From Actinospica sp035493475 (GTDB taxonomy: Bacteria > Actinomycetota > Actinomycetes > Streptomycetales > Catenulisporaceae), in contig DATJIF010000044.1 in the NCBI GenBank assembly GCA_035493475.1, positions 3,868-67,867 on the forward strand: 64,000 nucleotides of DNA, read 5' to 3'. The position numbers and the translations under genes were made by a program. This document shows, piece after piece, positions 9,090-18,318 of this stretch (positions are counted from its first letter, which is position 1; every line of letters begins with the position of its first letter). The notes under the pieces are model-generated. The model searched no databases. It saw nothing but the letters and a program-made list of their open reading frames with translations, and was not told the DNA's origin.

Positions 9090-9683
9090 ATGAATGACCG
9101 GCTGGTGTGGATCGACTGCGAAATGACGGGCCTCGACCTGGAGCACGACGCTCTGATCGAGGTGGCCGCGCTGGTGACCGACTCGGATCTGAACATCCTC
9201 GGCGACGGCGTGGACGTGGTGATCAAGCCCCCGGCCGAGGCGCTGGCGCAGATGAAGGACCTGGTCAGGGACATGCACACGCACTCCGGCCTGCTGGCCG
9301 AGCTGGCGGGCGGGACGGACCTGGCCGAGGCGCAGCGGCAGGTGCTGGAGTACATCCGCGAGCACGCGCCCGAGGCCAACAAGGCGCCGCTCGCGGGCAA
9401 CACCGTGGGCACCGACCGCGGCTTCCTGGCCCGGGACATGCCGGAGCTCGAGGGGCACCTGCACTACCGCGTCGTGGACGTCTCCTCGATCAAGGAGCTG
9501 GTGCGCCGCTGGTACCCGCGCGTCTACTTCCAGGCCCCGGCCAAGACCGGCAACCACCGCGCGCTCGGCGACATCCGGGACTCCATCGAGGAGCTGAAGT
9601 ACTACCGCGCCACGGTCTTCGTGCCGCTGCCCGGTCCGACCTCGGAGGACGCCCGCGACGCCGCGGCGAAGCTGGCGGGCTGA
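9090..9683 (+). CDS. orn: Oligoribonuclease
   Basis: This 197-residue DEDDh exonuclease degrades 2-5 nt RNA and dinucleotides (including pGpG) to mononucleotides in the cytoplasm. The motifs are WIDCEMTGLD at the N-terminus (Asp and Glu metal ligands), a central Asp in GTDRGFL, and HRALGDIRDSI with the catalytic His and final Asp. Length is normal for the family. ATG 9090 fits the conserved N-terminus MNDRLVWIDCEMTG and lies 26 bp after the adpA-like stop, so the pair is probably cotranscribed. Confidence 0.96.
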   Translation: MNDRLVWIDCEMTGLDLEHDALIEVAALVTDSDLNILGDGVDVVIKPPAEALAQMKDLVRDMHTHSGLLAELAGGTDLAEAQRQVLEYIREHAPEANKAPLAGNTVGTDRGFLARDMPELEGHLHYRVVDVSSIKELVRRWYPRVYFQAPAKTGNHRALGDIRDSIEELKYYRATVFVPLPGPTSEDARDAAAKLAG

Positions 9684-9759
9684 AACCCGTTACCGAGCAC
9701 CCCCGCGGACCCGCTACACTAGTGCGCGTGCCGAGCTCAGCAATGGGCTCCGAACGATG

Positions 9760-9832
9760 GTGGGCGTAGCTCAGTTGGTAGAGCACCTGGTTGTGGTCCA
9801 GGTGGCCGCGGGTTCAAGTCCCGTCGCTCACC
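9760..9832 (+). tRNA. tRNA-His (GTG)
   Basis: A complete cloverleaf is visible. The acceptor GTGGGCG (9760-9766) pairs with CGCTCAC (9825-9831). The anticodon stem CTGG/CCAG encloses anticodon GTG at 9793-9795, and the T-arm contains GGTTCAAGTCC. The G at 9759 can serve as the His-specific G-1 opposite C73. CCA is not encoded. A possible -10 box TACACT lies at 9714-9719. Confidence 0.96.
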
Positions 9833-9839
9833 CTCTTCG

Positions 9840-9875
9840 ATCCGGCTCCTGTTCTCAGGAGCCGGATTTTCTTTT
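9840..9875 (+). terminator. Intrinsic terminator of tRNA-His
   Basis: A 12-bp stem ATCCGGCTCCTG / CAGGAGCCGGAT with a TTCT loop is followed directly by TTTCTTTT. This is a textbook Rho-independent terminator separating tRNA-His from the copper operon. Confidence 0.93.
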
Positions 9876-9889
9876 GCGCTTGCTTCCGG

Positions 9890-9906
9890 ATACCCTACAG
9901 GGGTAT
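9890..9906. promoter_or_regulatory. CsoR operator
   Basis: ATACCC, five bases, then GGGTAT form a dyad immediately upstream of csoR. A/T-flanked runs of C and G of this kind are the known operator type of copper-sensing CsoR repressors. The site is 31 bp before the csoR ATG, so it probably overlaps the promoter of the csoR-copZ-copA operon and gives autoregulation by copper. Confidence 0.75.
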
Positions 9907-9936
9907 GGTTCCCAGTCTGAAGGAGGGAGGCCCGGG

Positions 9937-10218
9937 ATGCACGGTTACACGGACGCCAAGGACGACTACCTCAAGCGTCTGCGCCGGATAGAGGGCCAGG
10001 TCCGCGGCCTGCAACGGATGATCGAGGAGGACAAGTACTGCATCGACATCCTGACCCAGGTCTCCGCGGCCAAGAGCGCCCTGGAGTCCGTGGCCATCGG
10101 CCTGCTCCAGGAACACCTGGCGCACTGCGTGTCCGAGGCGATGGCCGAGGGCGGCGAGGTCGCCGACGCCAAGGTGCGCGAGGCCTCCGCGGCCATCGCC
10201 CGCCTGGTCCGCTCCTGA
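9937..10218 (+). CDS. csoR: Copper-sensing repressor CsoR
   Basis: This 93-residue all-helical DUF156/CsoR protein has the Cu(I) ligand set Cys35 (EDKYCIDIL), His60 and Cys64 (LLQEHLAHCV), the spacing of M. tuberculosis CsoR. Cu(I) binding releases it from its operator. The start ATG 9937 has a strong RBS (AGGAGGGAGG). The genes downstream are copZ and copA, the usual targets. Confidence 0.95.
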   Translation: MHGYTDAKDDYLKRLRRIEGQVRGLQRMIEEDKYCIDILTQVSAAKSALESVAIGLLQEHLAHCVSEAMAEGGEVADAKVREASAAIARLVRS

Positions 10219-10254
10219 GAACCCGAACAACCCGCATCACGTGAGGAAGCCCCC

Positions 10255-10479
10255 ATGACCGAGATCACCGCCGCCCCCGTCGTCGCCGTCTACTCCGTGC
10301 AGGGCATGAGCTGCGGCCACTGCGCCGGCGCCGTGACCCGCGAACTGACCGCGCTCGAGGGCGTGACCGGCGTCGAGGTGGACCTCGAGGCCAAGAAGGT
10401 CACCGTCGGCTCGACCCGTCAGCTGTCCGAGGACGAGGTCCGCGCCGCCGTGGACGAGGCCGGATACGAGCTGGTCTGA
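10255..10479 (+). CDS. copZ: Copper chaperone CopZ (HMA domain)
   Basis: The 74-residue protein is a single heavy-metal-associated domain with metal motif MSCGHC near residues 19-24 and the beta-alpha-beta-beta-alpha-beta pattern. It carries Cu(I) in the cytosol to CopA. It lies 36 bp after csoR with RBS GTGAGGAAG and 3 bp before copA, so translation of the three is probably linked. Confidence 0.94.
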   Translation: MTEITAAPVVAVYSVQGMSCGHCAGAVTRELTALEGVTGVEVDLEAKKVTVGSTRQLSEDEVRAAVDEAGYELV

Positions 10480-10482
10480 GCC

Positions 10483-12741
10483 ATGTCAGCCATACGGACG
10501 GACGACCGGGTGGAGCTCGAGATCACCGGCATGACCTGCGCGTCCTGCGCGGCCCGGATCGAGAAGAAGCTCAACCGGATCGAGGGCGTGACGGCGACGG
10601 TGAACTACGCCACCGAGAAGGCGGCCGTCGCATACCCCCCGGAGGTTTCCCCGGCGGACCTGATCGCCGTCGTCGAGGCCACCGGCTACGGCGCCGCCCT
10701 GCCCGCGCCGCCGGAGCCCCCGGCCGACGCCCCCGATGCGTCCGCCCCGTCCCCCGCGCCCTCCCCGCTGCGCGACCGGCTCGTCGTCTCCGCCGCGCTC
10801 GCCGTCCCCGTCCTGGTCCTCTCCATGATCCCGGCGCTGCAGTTCCGGAACTGGCAGTGGCTGGCCCTGGTGCTCGCGGCCCCGGTCGTCGTCTGGGGCG
10901 GCCTGCCGTTCCACCGCGCCGCCTGGACCAACCTGCGGCACGGCGCGGCGACCATGGACACCCTGATCTCGCTCGGCACGATCGCCGCCTTCGGCTGGTC
11001 GCTGTACGCCCTGTTCCTCGGCGGCGCCGGCGATCCCGGGATGCGGATGGACTTCTCGCTCACCGCGAGCGGCGGCGCGAAGGAGATCTACCTCGAGGTC
11101 GCCTCGGCCGTCACCGTCTTCATCCTGCTCGGCCGCTACCTCGAGGAGCGGGCCAAGCGCAGCTCCGGCGCGGCCATGCGCGCCCTGCTCGAACTCGGCG
11201 CCAAGGAGGCCACCCGCCGCCGCCCCGACGGCACCGAGGAGCACATCCCGATCGAGCAGCTCGCCGTCGGCGACCTCTTCGTCGTCCGCCCCGGCGAGAA
11301 GATCGCCACCGACGGCGTCGTCGTCGAGGGCATGTCCGCCGTGGACGCCTCGATGCTCACCGGCGAATCAGTGCCCGTAGAGGTCTGTCCCGGCGCCGAG
11401 GTCAGCGGCGGCACCGTCAACAGCGGCGGCGTGCTCGTCGTGCGCGCCACGAAGGTCGGCCGGGACACGAAGCTCGCGCAGATCGCCGAACTCGTCGTCC
11501 GCGCCCAGAACGGCAAGGCCGCCGTCCAGCGCCTCGCCGACCGCGTCGCCGCCGTCTTCGTCCCCGTCGTCATCGTCCTGGCCCTCGGCACCCTCGCGGC
11601 CTGGCTGCTCGTCGGCAACGGCGCCGCACACGCCTTCACCGCCGCCGTGGCCGTCCTGATCATCGCCTGCCCCTGCGCCCTCGGCCTCGCCACCCCCACC
11701 GCCCTGCTCGTCGGCACCGGCCGCGGCGCCCAACTCGGCCTGCTCATCAAGGGCCCCGAGGTCCTCGAATCCACCAAGCGCGTAGACACCATCGTCCTGG
11801 ACAAGACCGGCACCGTCACCACCGGCCAGATGACCCTGCTGTCCACCCACTCGGTCGAGGTCTCCGACACCGAGCAGTTGCTACGCCTCGCCGCCGCGGT
11901 CGAACACCTCGCCGAGCACCCGATCGCCCGCGCCATCGCCGCCGCCGCGCCGTCCCCGCTCCCGCCCGTCACCGATTTCCGGGCCACCCCCGGCCTCGGC
12001 GTGACCGGCGTCGTCGAGGAGCACGCGGTGGTCGTCGGCCGTCCCGCATACCTCGCCGAGGAGTGGTCGCTGCCGCTCCCGGCCGCGCTCGAGACCGTCG
12101 TAGCCGAGGCCGCCGCGCTCGGCCGCACCCCGGTCGCCGTCGGCTGGGACGGCGCCGTCCGCGGCGTGCTCGTGGTCGCCGACGCGGTCAAGCCGCGGGC
12201 CCGCGAGGCGGTGGACGGCCTGCGCGCCCTCGGCCTCGAACCCATCCTGCTCACCGGCGACCACGAGGCCGCCGCCCGCGCCGTGGCCGCCCAGGTCGGC
12301 ATCCCCGACTCCGCCGTCATCGCGGGCGTGCTCCCCGAGGGCAAGGCCGAGGCCGTCGCCGCCCTGCAGGCCCGCGGCCGCGTCGTGGCCATGGCCGGCG
12401 ACGGGGTCAACGACGCCGCCGCGCTGGCCACCGCCGACCTGGGCCTGTCCATGGGCACCGGCACCGACGCCGCGATCGAGGCGGCCGACCTCACCTTCGT
12501 GCGCGTCTCGCCCGACGGAACCGGCGTGGACCTGTCCGCCGCCGTCGACGCCATCCGCCTGGCCCGCCGCACCCTCGCCACCATCAAGGGCAATCTCTTC
12601 TGGGCCTTCGCCTACAACCTGGCCGCCCTCCCGCTCGCCGCCCTCGGTCTTCTCAACCCCCTCATCGCCGGCGCCGCCATGGCCGCCTCCTCACTCTTCG
12701 TCGTCTCCAACTCCCTCCGCCTACGCCGTTTCCGCAGGTGA
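10483..12741 (+). CDS. copA: P1B-1 Cu(I)-exporting ATPase CopA
   Basis: This 752-residue pump has one N-terminal HMA domain (GMTCASC near residues 16-22), a Pro-rich linker and a P-type ATPase core. Signatures in order are the TGES actuator loop, the CPC ion-binding motif in ACPCALGLATP, the phosphorylation site DKTGT, the HP locus AEHPIARAI and the hinge GDGVNDAAAL. The last membrane helices contain YN and MAASS, which mark the Cu(I)-selective P1B-1 class. It exports Cu(I) from the cytoplasm. Confidence 0.97.
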   Translation: MSAIRTDDRVELEITGMTCASCAARIEKKLNRIEGVTATVNYATEKAAVAYPPEVSPADLIAVVEATGYGAALPAPPEPPADAPDASAPSPAPSPLRDRLVVSAALAVPVLVLSMIPALQFRNWQWLALVLAAPVVVWGGLPFHRAAWTNLRHGAATMDTLISLGTIAAFGWSLYALFLGGAGDPGMRMDFSLTASGGAKEIYLEVASAVTVFILLGRYLEERAKRSSGAAMRALLELGAKEATRRRPDGTEEHIPIEQLAVGDLFVVRPGEKIATDGVVVEGMSAVDASMLTGESVPVEVCPGAEVSGGTVNSGGVLVVRATKVGRDTKLAQIAELVVRAQNGKAAVQRLADRVAAVFVPVVIVLALGTLAAWLLVGNGAAHAFTAAVAVLIIACPCALGLATPTALLVGTGRGAQLGLLIKGPEVLESTKRVDTIVLDKTGTVTTGQMTLLSTHSVEVSDTEQLLRLAAAVEHLAEHPIARAIAAAAPSPLPPVTDFRATPGLGVTGVVEEHAVVVGRPAYLAEEWSLPLPAALETVVAEAAALGRTPVAVGWDGAVRGVLVVADAVKPRAREAVDGLRALGLEPILLTGDHEAAARAVAAQVGIPDSAVIAGVLPEGKAEAVAALQARGRVVAMAGDGVNDAAALATADLGLSMGTGTDAAIEAADLTFVRVSPDGTGVDLSAAVDAIRLARRTLATIKGNLFWAFAYNLAALPLAALGLLNPLIAGAAMAASSLFVVSNSLRLRRFRR

Positions 12742-12806
12742 CAGGCCCCCGCCTTAAGGATTTCCGCCCCGGCCCGAGTTACGGTAATCTCTAACGCGCA
12801 CCACAC

Positions 12807-12879
<73 letters not shown>

Positions 12880-12888
12880 CCGAAGCGG

Positions 12889-12922
12889 AGCCCCGGTCAT
12901 CCCCTGTGATGACCGGGGCTTT
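12889..12922 (+). terminator. Terminator after tRNA-Lys
   Basis: A 13-bp perfect stem AGCCCCGGTCATC / GATGACCGGGGCT with a 6-nt loop is followed by a short T run. It lies inside the putative island, so it may have arrived with the inserted DNA and replaced the original terminator now at 16454. Confidence 0.82.
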
Positions 12923-13395
12923 CGCGTGTCCGGCCCCGGGCTCGCCTCGCCGCACGTGCGCCCGGCAATCCCACATGCGGGACGGCGGCGTTCGTTGTAG
13001 TGCTTGGTCCAGGTTTCGACGGCGGCGAAGAACGCCTCGGCTGCGGCACTGTCGAGACATGATCCGGTGCGGCTGGTGCTCTGGCGGATCTCCAGGCAAA
13101 GACAAAGCCGCCAGCTACAAGGCGCCGCACCGCGGCCGGCGAACTCCAGAAGTTCAAGCTCCGTGCCCCCTACTGCAGGGGCACGAACGCGAGGGCAGCT
13201 ACGGCGAATCCGATCACGCTCGTTGAGCGCGAGATACCAGCTCCTCCTGGCCGGTGGTCAGGCCCGCTTCGAGCGGACTCGCTGTTTCCGATTCGAGCTG
13301 GCCGCTCAGTGGATTGGAGGGATGTCAGTATTGTTCAGGTGTAGCCTTTGGTCCACACATTGAGCTTTAGTGATCATCTTCATAGGGGAGGCGCG
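12923..13395. other. Intergenic region with degenerate coding-like sequence
   Basis: There is no convincing gene here. Both strands have short open frames without RBS. The minus strand around 12990-13065 can be read as LDSAAAEAFFAAVETWTKHY followed by NERR, which has the flavour of a transposase or integrase C-terminus, but it is too short to assign. The segment lies between the island's tRNA side and its cargo gene, where an integrase gene would be expected. The last ~15 bases are the RBS of the next gene. Confidence 0.4.
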
Positions 13396-16257
13396 GTGCG
13401 TAAGCATCGTGTTGCAGTGTTGACCGCGTTGCTCGTGGGCGCGGGGGCGATGTGGGCGCCGATCACCGCGCAGGCGGCCGGTCCGAGTACGTACTACGTC
13501 GGCTTCGGTGCCGACGGCTGCTCGGACACGACGACGAACAGCGCGGTCAAGCCGTACTGCACGATCCAGCCCGCGGTCAACGCGGCGACCGTGCCGGGCG
13601 ACACGGTAGTCGTGGCCGCAGGGTCCTACGCGCCGTTCAAGGTGACCGCGTCCGGGACGGCGGCCGCGCCGATCACGATCAAGGGTGTGGCGCAGAACGG
13701 TACGGCGGCCAAGACGTCGATCACCACGAGCAATGCCGTGGCGGTCACGATCACGGGGGCGTCGTATGTGAACGTCGACGGGTTCTCGGCATTCGAGAAC
13801 GCCAACTTCAGCGGCATCGTCGTCTCGAAGTCTTCGCATGTCGCTCTCGACCGCGACTACGTCGGGCAGAACTACACGCCTTCGACGGGCGCGGGCATCT
13901 CCATCACCGGTGGCTCGTCGGATGACACCGTAAGCCGGGCTTGGGCGGTCGCCTACTCGACTTCCGGCGGTGTGTACGTCGACGGCGGATCCGGCAACGT
14001 CGTCACGACCAGTATCGTCGACGACTGGGACGGCCCGGCGATCGCGATGGTGGATTCGCCATCCTCGGATGTGTCCAGCAACGAGATCGGTGTCGCGTGC
14101 CAGGCGGGGATCAGGCTGACCGCCGGCTCATCCTCGGCGTCAGTGGAGAACAATGTCGGCGTGTACGGAGGTTTCTCCGGGTCGTCCACCTCGCCGGACT
14201 GCCCGACGGCCGCCGCCTCGCAAGTCGACCTGCTGGTCGACAGTTCCTCGACGTCCGGGACCAGCGAGGGGTACAACGACTTCGCCACCGGCTCCACCTC
14301 GATCCCCGACATCTATTCATGGGCTGGAACCGGCTATGCCAGCCCGGCCGCGTTCACTGCGGCGACCGGGCAGGGCAACCACGATCTGAACTCGACCGAT
14401 ACCGCTGACGCCGTCGATTCGGCGAACTCCGACGCGCCCGGCGAGCTCTCGAGCGATATGTACGACAACGCTCGTGTCGACGACCCGAACGTGCCCAACG
14501 CCGGTTCCGGCACGTATGCGTACTACGACCGGGGCCCCGGCGAGACGGACGATCCTCTCGCCGTCACGTTCAACCAGAGCAACCCGACGCTCATGCCAGT
14601 CGAGCAGACAGGCAAGTTCAGCGCGACGATAACCGACCCATGGGGCAACGCGATCACTGACTGCACGTTCGACTTCGGCGACGGTTCCACGCCGGAGACG
14701 GTCACGGCGGCTTCGGGCGGAGTGTGCACCGCTCCGCACGCATACGGTGAAACGGGCGACTACACGATCACGCTCTCGGCCAAGGCGAGCGACGGCTACA
14801 GCGAGGACTTCACGACGACCGTCGCGGTAGACGCCGTCTCGGCGTTCACGCCCACACTCATGGTCGACACAATCGGATCGCTCGAAATCCGGGTGGTCAT
14901 CGTCGGCACGGACGACTGGAGCTTCGCCTCGTGCACCGTCAACTACGGCGACGGGACGGTCAAGACCAGCCAGGCTGAAAAAGACGCCGCCGGCTGCACG
15001 CAGACCTATACGTACTCGACCGCGGGCACGTACACCGTGACCGCGACACTGACCGACGCCGGCGGGAACCAGAAGACACTGTCACAGTCCTTCATCACCG
15101 GAGGCAGTGGCTTCACCGCGCTCACGCCGCAGCGGGTCCTCGATACCCGCAGGGCCATCGGCGTCACCACGACGACTCCTGTCGCGCCGCACAACTCAGT
15201 GAAGCTGAAGATCGCGGGCATCGACGGCTTGCCGAGCACCGGGGTCACGGCCGTGGCGCTGAACGTCACGGCGACCAGTCCGACCATGACCGGCTACATC
15301 GCCGCATACCCGGACGGGGCTTCGCTGCCGAACACCTCGAACATCAACTTCTCCAAAGGCCAGACCGTCCCGAACACCGTGATCGTGCAGGTCGGTGCTG
15401 ACGGCTACGTCGATCTGGCCAACGCGAGCGGAGGCACGACACACCTCGTTGCCGACCTCGAGGGCTACTACTCGGCCGCTGGCGCTTCGGGCTTCCACCC
15501 ACTCGTCCAAAAGCGGCTGCTGGACACCCGCACCACGAAGACACCCATCGCGGCGGGCGGTCACGTACGGCTGAACCTCGGGTCCTCGTACACCGGAATC
15601 ACGGCGGCGGTGCTCAATGCCACAGTCACCGACGCCACCGGAAGCGGATTCATCACCGCGTACCCGGAGGGCGGCACCGTCCCCGGAACCTCGAACGTGA
15701 ACTTCTCGGCCGGCCAGACCGTGCCGAACGAGGTCATCGTGCAGGTCGGATCGGACGGCTACGTCGACTTCGCCAACAACAGCACCGGAACCGTGCAGCT
15801 GGTCGTCGACATCTCCGGATACTTCACCAACGGCTCCGGAGCGAAGTTCGTCCCGATCACCCCGGAGCGATACCTCGACACCCGCAACGGTACCGGCGCC
15901 GTGGACAACTACTTCCAGTCGGTCGAGGAGGCCGGACCCGACTCGCTGACCGACCTCGATGTCGGCGACGTGGGAGCCGGACCGCGCGGAACCGCCCCCG
16001 TACCGAACACATCGATCGCCCTCGCCGCCAACGTGACGGTGACCCAGCCGACGGCCCAAGGCTTCATCGGCGTGTTCCCGCCGACCAGCGGAATCCAGAA
16101 CACATCTGCGGTCAACTACATGCCCGGACAGACGAGACAGAACGCTGTCACCGTCGGCACAAGCACGACGAGCAGCTTCAGCGACTTCTACCTGTACAAC
16201 GCCAGCAAGGGCTCGACCCAGCTGATCGTCGACGTGTACGGCTACTACAACGAGTGA
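13396..16257 (+). CDS. Large secreted beta-helix / PKD / LDTR-repeat protein
   Basis: Start GTG 13396 follows RBS AGGGGAGG and opens a signal peptide (MRKHRVAVLTALLVGAG..., cleavage after AQA). The mature part of the 953-residue protein has a right-handed parallel beta-helix-like region (~35-330) and two PKD-like domains (near 420-480 and 510-560, with CTFDFGDGS and SCTVNYGDG). Three ~120-residue repeats begin near residues 572, 698 and 816, each starting with a variant of R-x-LDTR and ending GYY or GYF. Such LDTR repeats occur in actinobacterial surface proteins of unknown function. No catalytic signature is evident. The gene is the only cargo of the putative tRNA-Lys island and has looser third-position GC than its neighbours. 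Confidence 0.75.
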   Translation: MRKHRVAVLTALLVGAGAMWAPITAQAAGPSTYYVGFGADGCSDTTTNSAVKPYCTIQPAVNAATVPGDTVVVAAGSYAPFKVTASGTAAAPITIKGVAQNGTAAKTSITTSNAVAVTITGASYVNVDGFSAFENANFSGIVVSKSSHVALDRDYVGQNYTPSTGAGISITGGSSDDTVSRAWAVAYSTSGGVYVDGGSGNVVTTSIVDDWDGPAIAMVDSPSSDVSSNEIGVACQAGIRLTAGSSSASVENNVGVYGGFSGSSTSPDCPTAAASQVDLLVDSSSTSGTSEGYNDFATGSTSIPDIYSWAGTGYASPAAFTAATGQGNHDLNSTDTADAVDSANSDAPGELSSDMYDNARVDDPNVPNAGSGTYAYYDRGPGETDDPLAVTFNQSNPTLMPVEQTGKFSATITDPWGNAITDCTFDFGDGSTPETVTAASGGVCTAPHAYGETGDYTITLSAKASDGYSEDFTTTVAVDAVSAFTPTLMVDTIGSLEIRVVIVGTDDWSFASCTVNYGDGTVKTSQAEKDAAGCTQTYTYSTAGTYTVTATLTDAGGNQKTLSQSFITGGSGFTALTPQRVLDTRRAIGVTTTTPVAPHNSVKLKIAGIDGLPSTGVTAVALNVTATSPTMTGYIAAYPDGASLPNTSNINFSKGQTVPNTVIVQVGADGYVDLANASGGTTHLVADLEGYYSAAGASGFHPLVQKRLLDTRTTKTPIAAGGHVRLNLGSSYTGITAAVLNATVTDATGSGFITAYPEGGTVPGTSNVNFSAGQTVPNEVIVQVGSDGYVDFANNSTGTVQLVVDISGYFTNGSGAKFVPITPERYLDTRNGTGAVDNYFQSVEEAGPDSLTDLDVGDVGAGPRGTAPVPNTSIALAANVTVTQPTAQGFIGVFPPTSGIQNTSAVNYMPGQTRQNAVTVGTSTTSSFSDFYLYNASKGSTQLIVDVYGYYNE

Positions 16258-16282
16258 TACCCGAGCCGACTCGGCTCACAGG

Positions 16283-16313
16283 CGGCTCCGCACGCGCACA
16301 GCGTACGGAGCCG
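16283..16313 (+). terminator. Possible terminator after LDTR protein
   Basis: CGGCTCCG and CGGAGCCG pair across a 15-nt loop 25 bp after the stop. A second short hairpin (GAGCCG/CGGCTC) lies at 16263-16277. There is no T tract. Confidence 0.45.
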
Positions 16314-16426
16314 TCGATATCACCGATTGTCAAAGGGCGTGGGAGCGTGCCCGCCGTTCACGGGTGCGTGCGATAGGGTGCGGGTGCGGCGATTCGCTCC
16401 GCGAGAGCGGGACGGATGCGACTATG

Positions 16427-16442
16427 GTCCCTGACGGCGCAC
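16427..16442 (+). repeat. Attachment-site-like direct repeat, distal copy
   Basis: An exact 16-bp copy of the tRNA-Lys 3' end (see 12865-12880), not part of any complete tRNA. A strong terminator hairpin follows 11 bp later, as would be expected if this were the original downstream flank of tRNA-Lys before an insertion. Confidence 0.72.
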
Positions 16443-16453
16443 AGTCTCTCACC

Positions 16454-16484
16454 AGGGGCGACACCGGAATACGGTGTCGCCCCT
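16454..16484 (+). terminator. Terminator hairpin (probably the ancestral tRNA-Lys terminator)
   Basis: A 13-bp perfect stem AGGGGCGACACCG / CGGTGTCGCCCCT with loop GAATA, ending in TGTGTCT. It follows the orphan tRNA-Lys 3' fragment rather than a gene. Confidence 0.75.
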
Positions 16485-16519
16485 GTGTCTATCCGGTCGA
16501 CGAGCGGGCAGTGGTGGCG

Positions 16520-17392
16520 ATGAATGAGGACGTGTTCGAACTTCCCGTGCTGAGGCGGCTTTCCGAGCATGTCAGCGAGCGGCTGGCGGGGGAGCTGCCG
16601 GTGATCGTGGCCGAGCATCCGCGGGTGCGGGCGGCGGTGGCGTTGCAGGGGGCTCATCTGGTCGCCTGGCAGCCCGCGGGGCATGAGCCGGTGTTGTGGC
16701 TCAGCGATGCGACGGCGTTCGCGGCGGGGACTGCGATCCGGGGCGGGGTGCCGGTCTGTTGGCCGTGGTTCGGGCCGGCGGGGAGTCCTTCGCACGGGTT
16801 CGCGCGGACCAGTGCGTTCGAGCTTGTGGGGCACAGTGAGGACGGTCGGGGCGTCGAGCTGAGTCTGCGGCTGACGAGTTCCGAGGGCACCAAGGCGATC
16901 TGGCCGCACGAGTTCGAACTGCTGCTCACGTTCACGCTCGGCGGCGAGGAGTGCGCGGTCACGCTCGAGGCGCGTGGCGACTTCGAGAGCACCGGCGCGC
17001 TGCACAGTTACTTCAACGTCGGCGAGATCGACGGGGTCTCGGTGTCCGGCATCGGCGTTCCCTACCTCGACAAGGTGGAGGAGACGGACGGACGGCAGGA
17101 GGGCGCGCTCACCTTCCCCGGCCGGATCGACCGCGTCTACACCGCGCCGGAGCCTGTCAGCCGCATCTGGGATCCGGTCCTCAAGCGCGTGATCGAGGTC
17201 CGGCACCACGACCACAGCGACGTTGTCACCTGGAATCCCGGTCCCGAGCTGTCGAAGAGCATGGCCGACCTGACCGACGAGGGTTACCGGGAGTTCTGCT
17301 GCGTCGAGACGGCGCGCATCAGCACCCCGATGGTGAGCACAGCGGGCCGGGCGGCTCGGCTGGGCACGACCATCAGGGTCGATGCCGCGTAG
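16520..17392 (+). CDS. D-hexose-6-phosphate mutarotase (YeaD-like aldose 1-epimerase)
   Basis: A 290-residue galactose-mutarotase-fold protein. GGVPVCWPWFGP and the His in GSPSHGFAR match the YeaD/glucose-6-phosphate 1-epimerase subfamily. HSYFNVGEIDGVSVSG and TWNPGPELSKSMADL (cap Trp, Asn and Pro of the active site) are also typical. It interconverts alpha and beta anomers of hexose 6-phosphates in the cytosol. ATG 16520 is chosen because homologous sequence begins there; GTG 16514 is an alternative. Confidence 0.85.
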   Translation: MNEDVFELPVLRRLSEHVSERLAGELPVIVAEHPRVRAAVALQGAHLVAWQPAGHEPVLWLSDATAFAAGTAIRGGVPVCWPWFGPAGSPSHGFARTSAFELVGHSEDGRGVELSLRLTSSEGTKAIWPHEFELLLTFTLGGEECAVTLEARGDFESTGALHSYFNVGEIDGVSVSGIGVPYLDKVEETDGRQEGALTFPGRIDRVYTAPEPVSRIWDPVLKRVIEVRHHDHSDVVTWNPGPELSKSMADLTDEGYREFCCVETARISTPMVSTAGRAARLGTTIRVDAA

Positions 17393-17398
17393 CGCAGG

Positions 17399-18214
17399 TC
17401 AGTTGCCGCTCGTCGAGGAGGGCAGCGTGGTGACGAATCCGGGGACGGGAGTCAGTTCGCCGTTGCCGAGCACCAGGTAGGACGGCTTGTAGTTCTCGCA
17501 GGTGACGCCGGGGTCGGTCCACTTGATGTCCAGCCGGAGCACGTTGGTGACGTTCAGGCTGATGTTGACCGGTTTGCCGAGCGTCGGGGTCCAGGTGCCG
17601 AGCTTGAGGCCGTCGCCGTCGATCTCGACCTGCGGGGCGGCGTTCTGCGAGGCCGAGTTGTCGTCGACGCCGAGCACGGCGGTGAGCTTCGTGTAGTCGC
17701 GACCGAGGTTGTACTGGGTGTCGCCCGTCGTCCCGTTGCCGTAGCAGCTGTCGATGGTCGAGCTCACGGCGGCGTTCTGCGGCTGGCCGTTGACGACGGG
17801 GGTCTTGTCGCCGTTGTCGAAGGCGCCGGAGACCGCGGTCAGGTTGGCGAGCGTGACGGTGTTGAGGCCGGTCGCGTTCGGGCCGACGGTGGCCTCGCTG
17901 GTCGTCGCGGAGGGGTCGCCGGAGGTGGCGGCCGTGGCGCTGGGGGTCGTCGGGGTGAACTGGCCGCCGGTCCCGGTGCTCGGGCTGGGGCTCGACGAGT
18001 TCGTGACGGCCACCGGTGTTGCGTTGACGGTCGACTTCGGCGCGGTGAACCGGCCGACCAGGAAGGCCGCGAGCAGCGCGACGAGTGCCGCGATCAGCCT
18101 TACGAGCCAGCGTTTTCCGCTTTTCTTCGACGTCGCCCGCGACCCGTCGGTCCTCGGCGCGTCCTCCGGCTCCCTCCAGTCCGCTCCGGATCCGTTGGGC
18201 GTGTTCGATGCCAC
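17399..18214 (-). CDS. Membrane-anchored protein with NPCBM-like C-terminal domain
   Basis: The 271-residue product (GTG 18214, RBS AGGAGA) has a charged cytosolic N-terminus (~35 residues), one transmembrane helix (~37-57) and a Ser/Thr/Pro-rich stretch. A C-terminal domain of about 150 residues contains two Cys (DSCYGNG and VTCENYK). The pattern RDYTKLTAVLGVDDNS followed by VLRLDIKWT resembles NPCBM (novel putative carbohydrate-binding module) domains. It is divergent from the TPR-CHAT gene with 104 bp between starts and may share its regulation. The function is not known. Confidence 0.6.
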   Translation of the reverse strand: MASNTPNGSGADWREPEDAPRTDGSRATSKKSGKRWLVRLIAALVALLAAFLVGRFTAPKSTVNATPVAVTNSSSPSPSTGTGGQFTPTTPSATAATSGDPSATTSEATVGPNATGLNTVTLANLTAVSGAFDNGDKTPVVNGQPQNAAVSSTIDSCYGNGTTGDTQYNLGRDYTKLTAVLGVDDNSASQNAAPQVEIDGDGLKLGTWTPTLGKPVNISLNVTNVLRLDIKWTDPGVTCENYKPSYLVLGNGELTPVPGFVTTLPSSTSGN

Positions 18215-18318
18215 TGATCTCTCCTGTCTCCTGGCGCGGGTACGAAGGAAGGTGTGCGCGACACCTCCTGACGGACCGCCCGCGCCGTCCGTCAGATCAG
18301 GGGGAGGAGGTGGACGCG

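Noticed and set aside
10857..12794. A long second frame within copA
   Set aside because: Arg/Pro-rich frame-shifted shadow; copA itself has every P-type ATPase motif.
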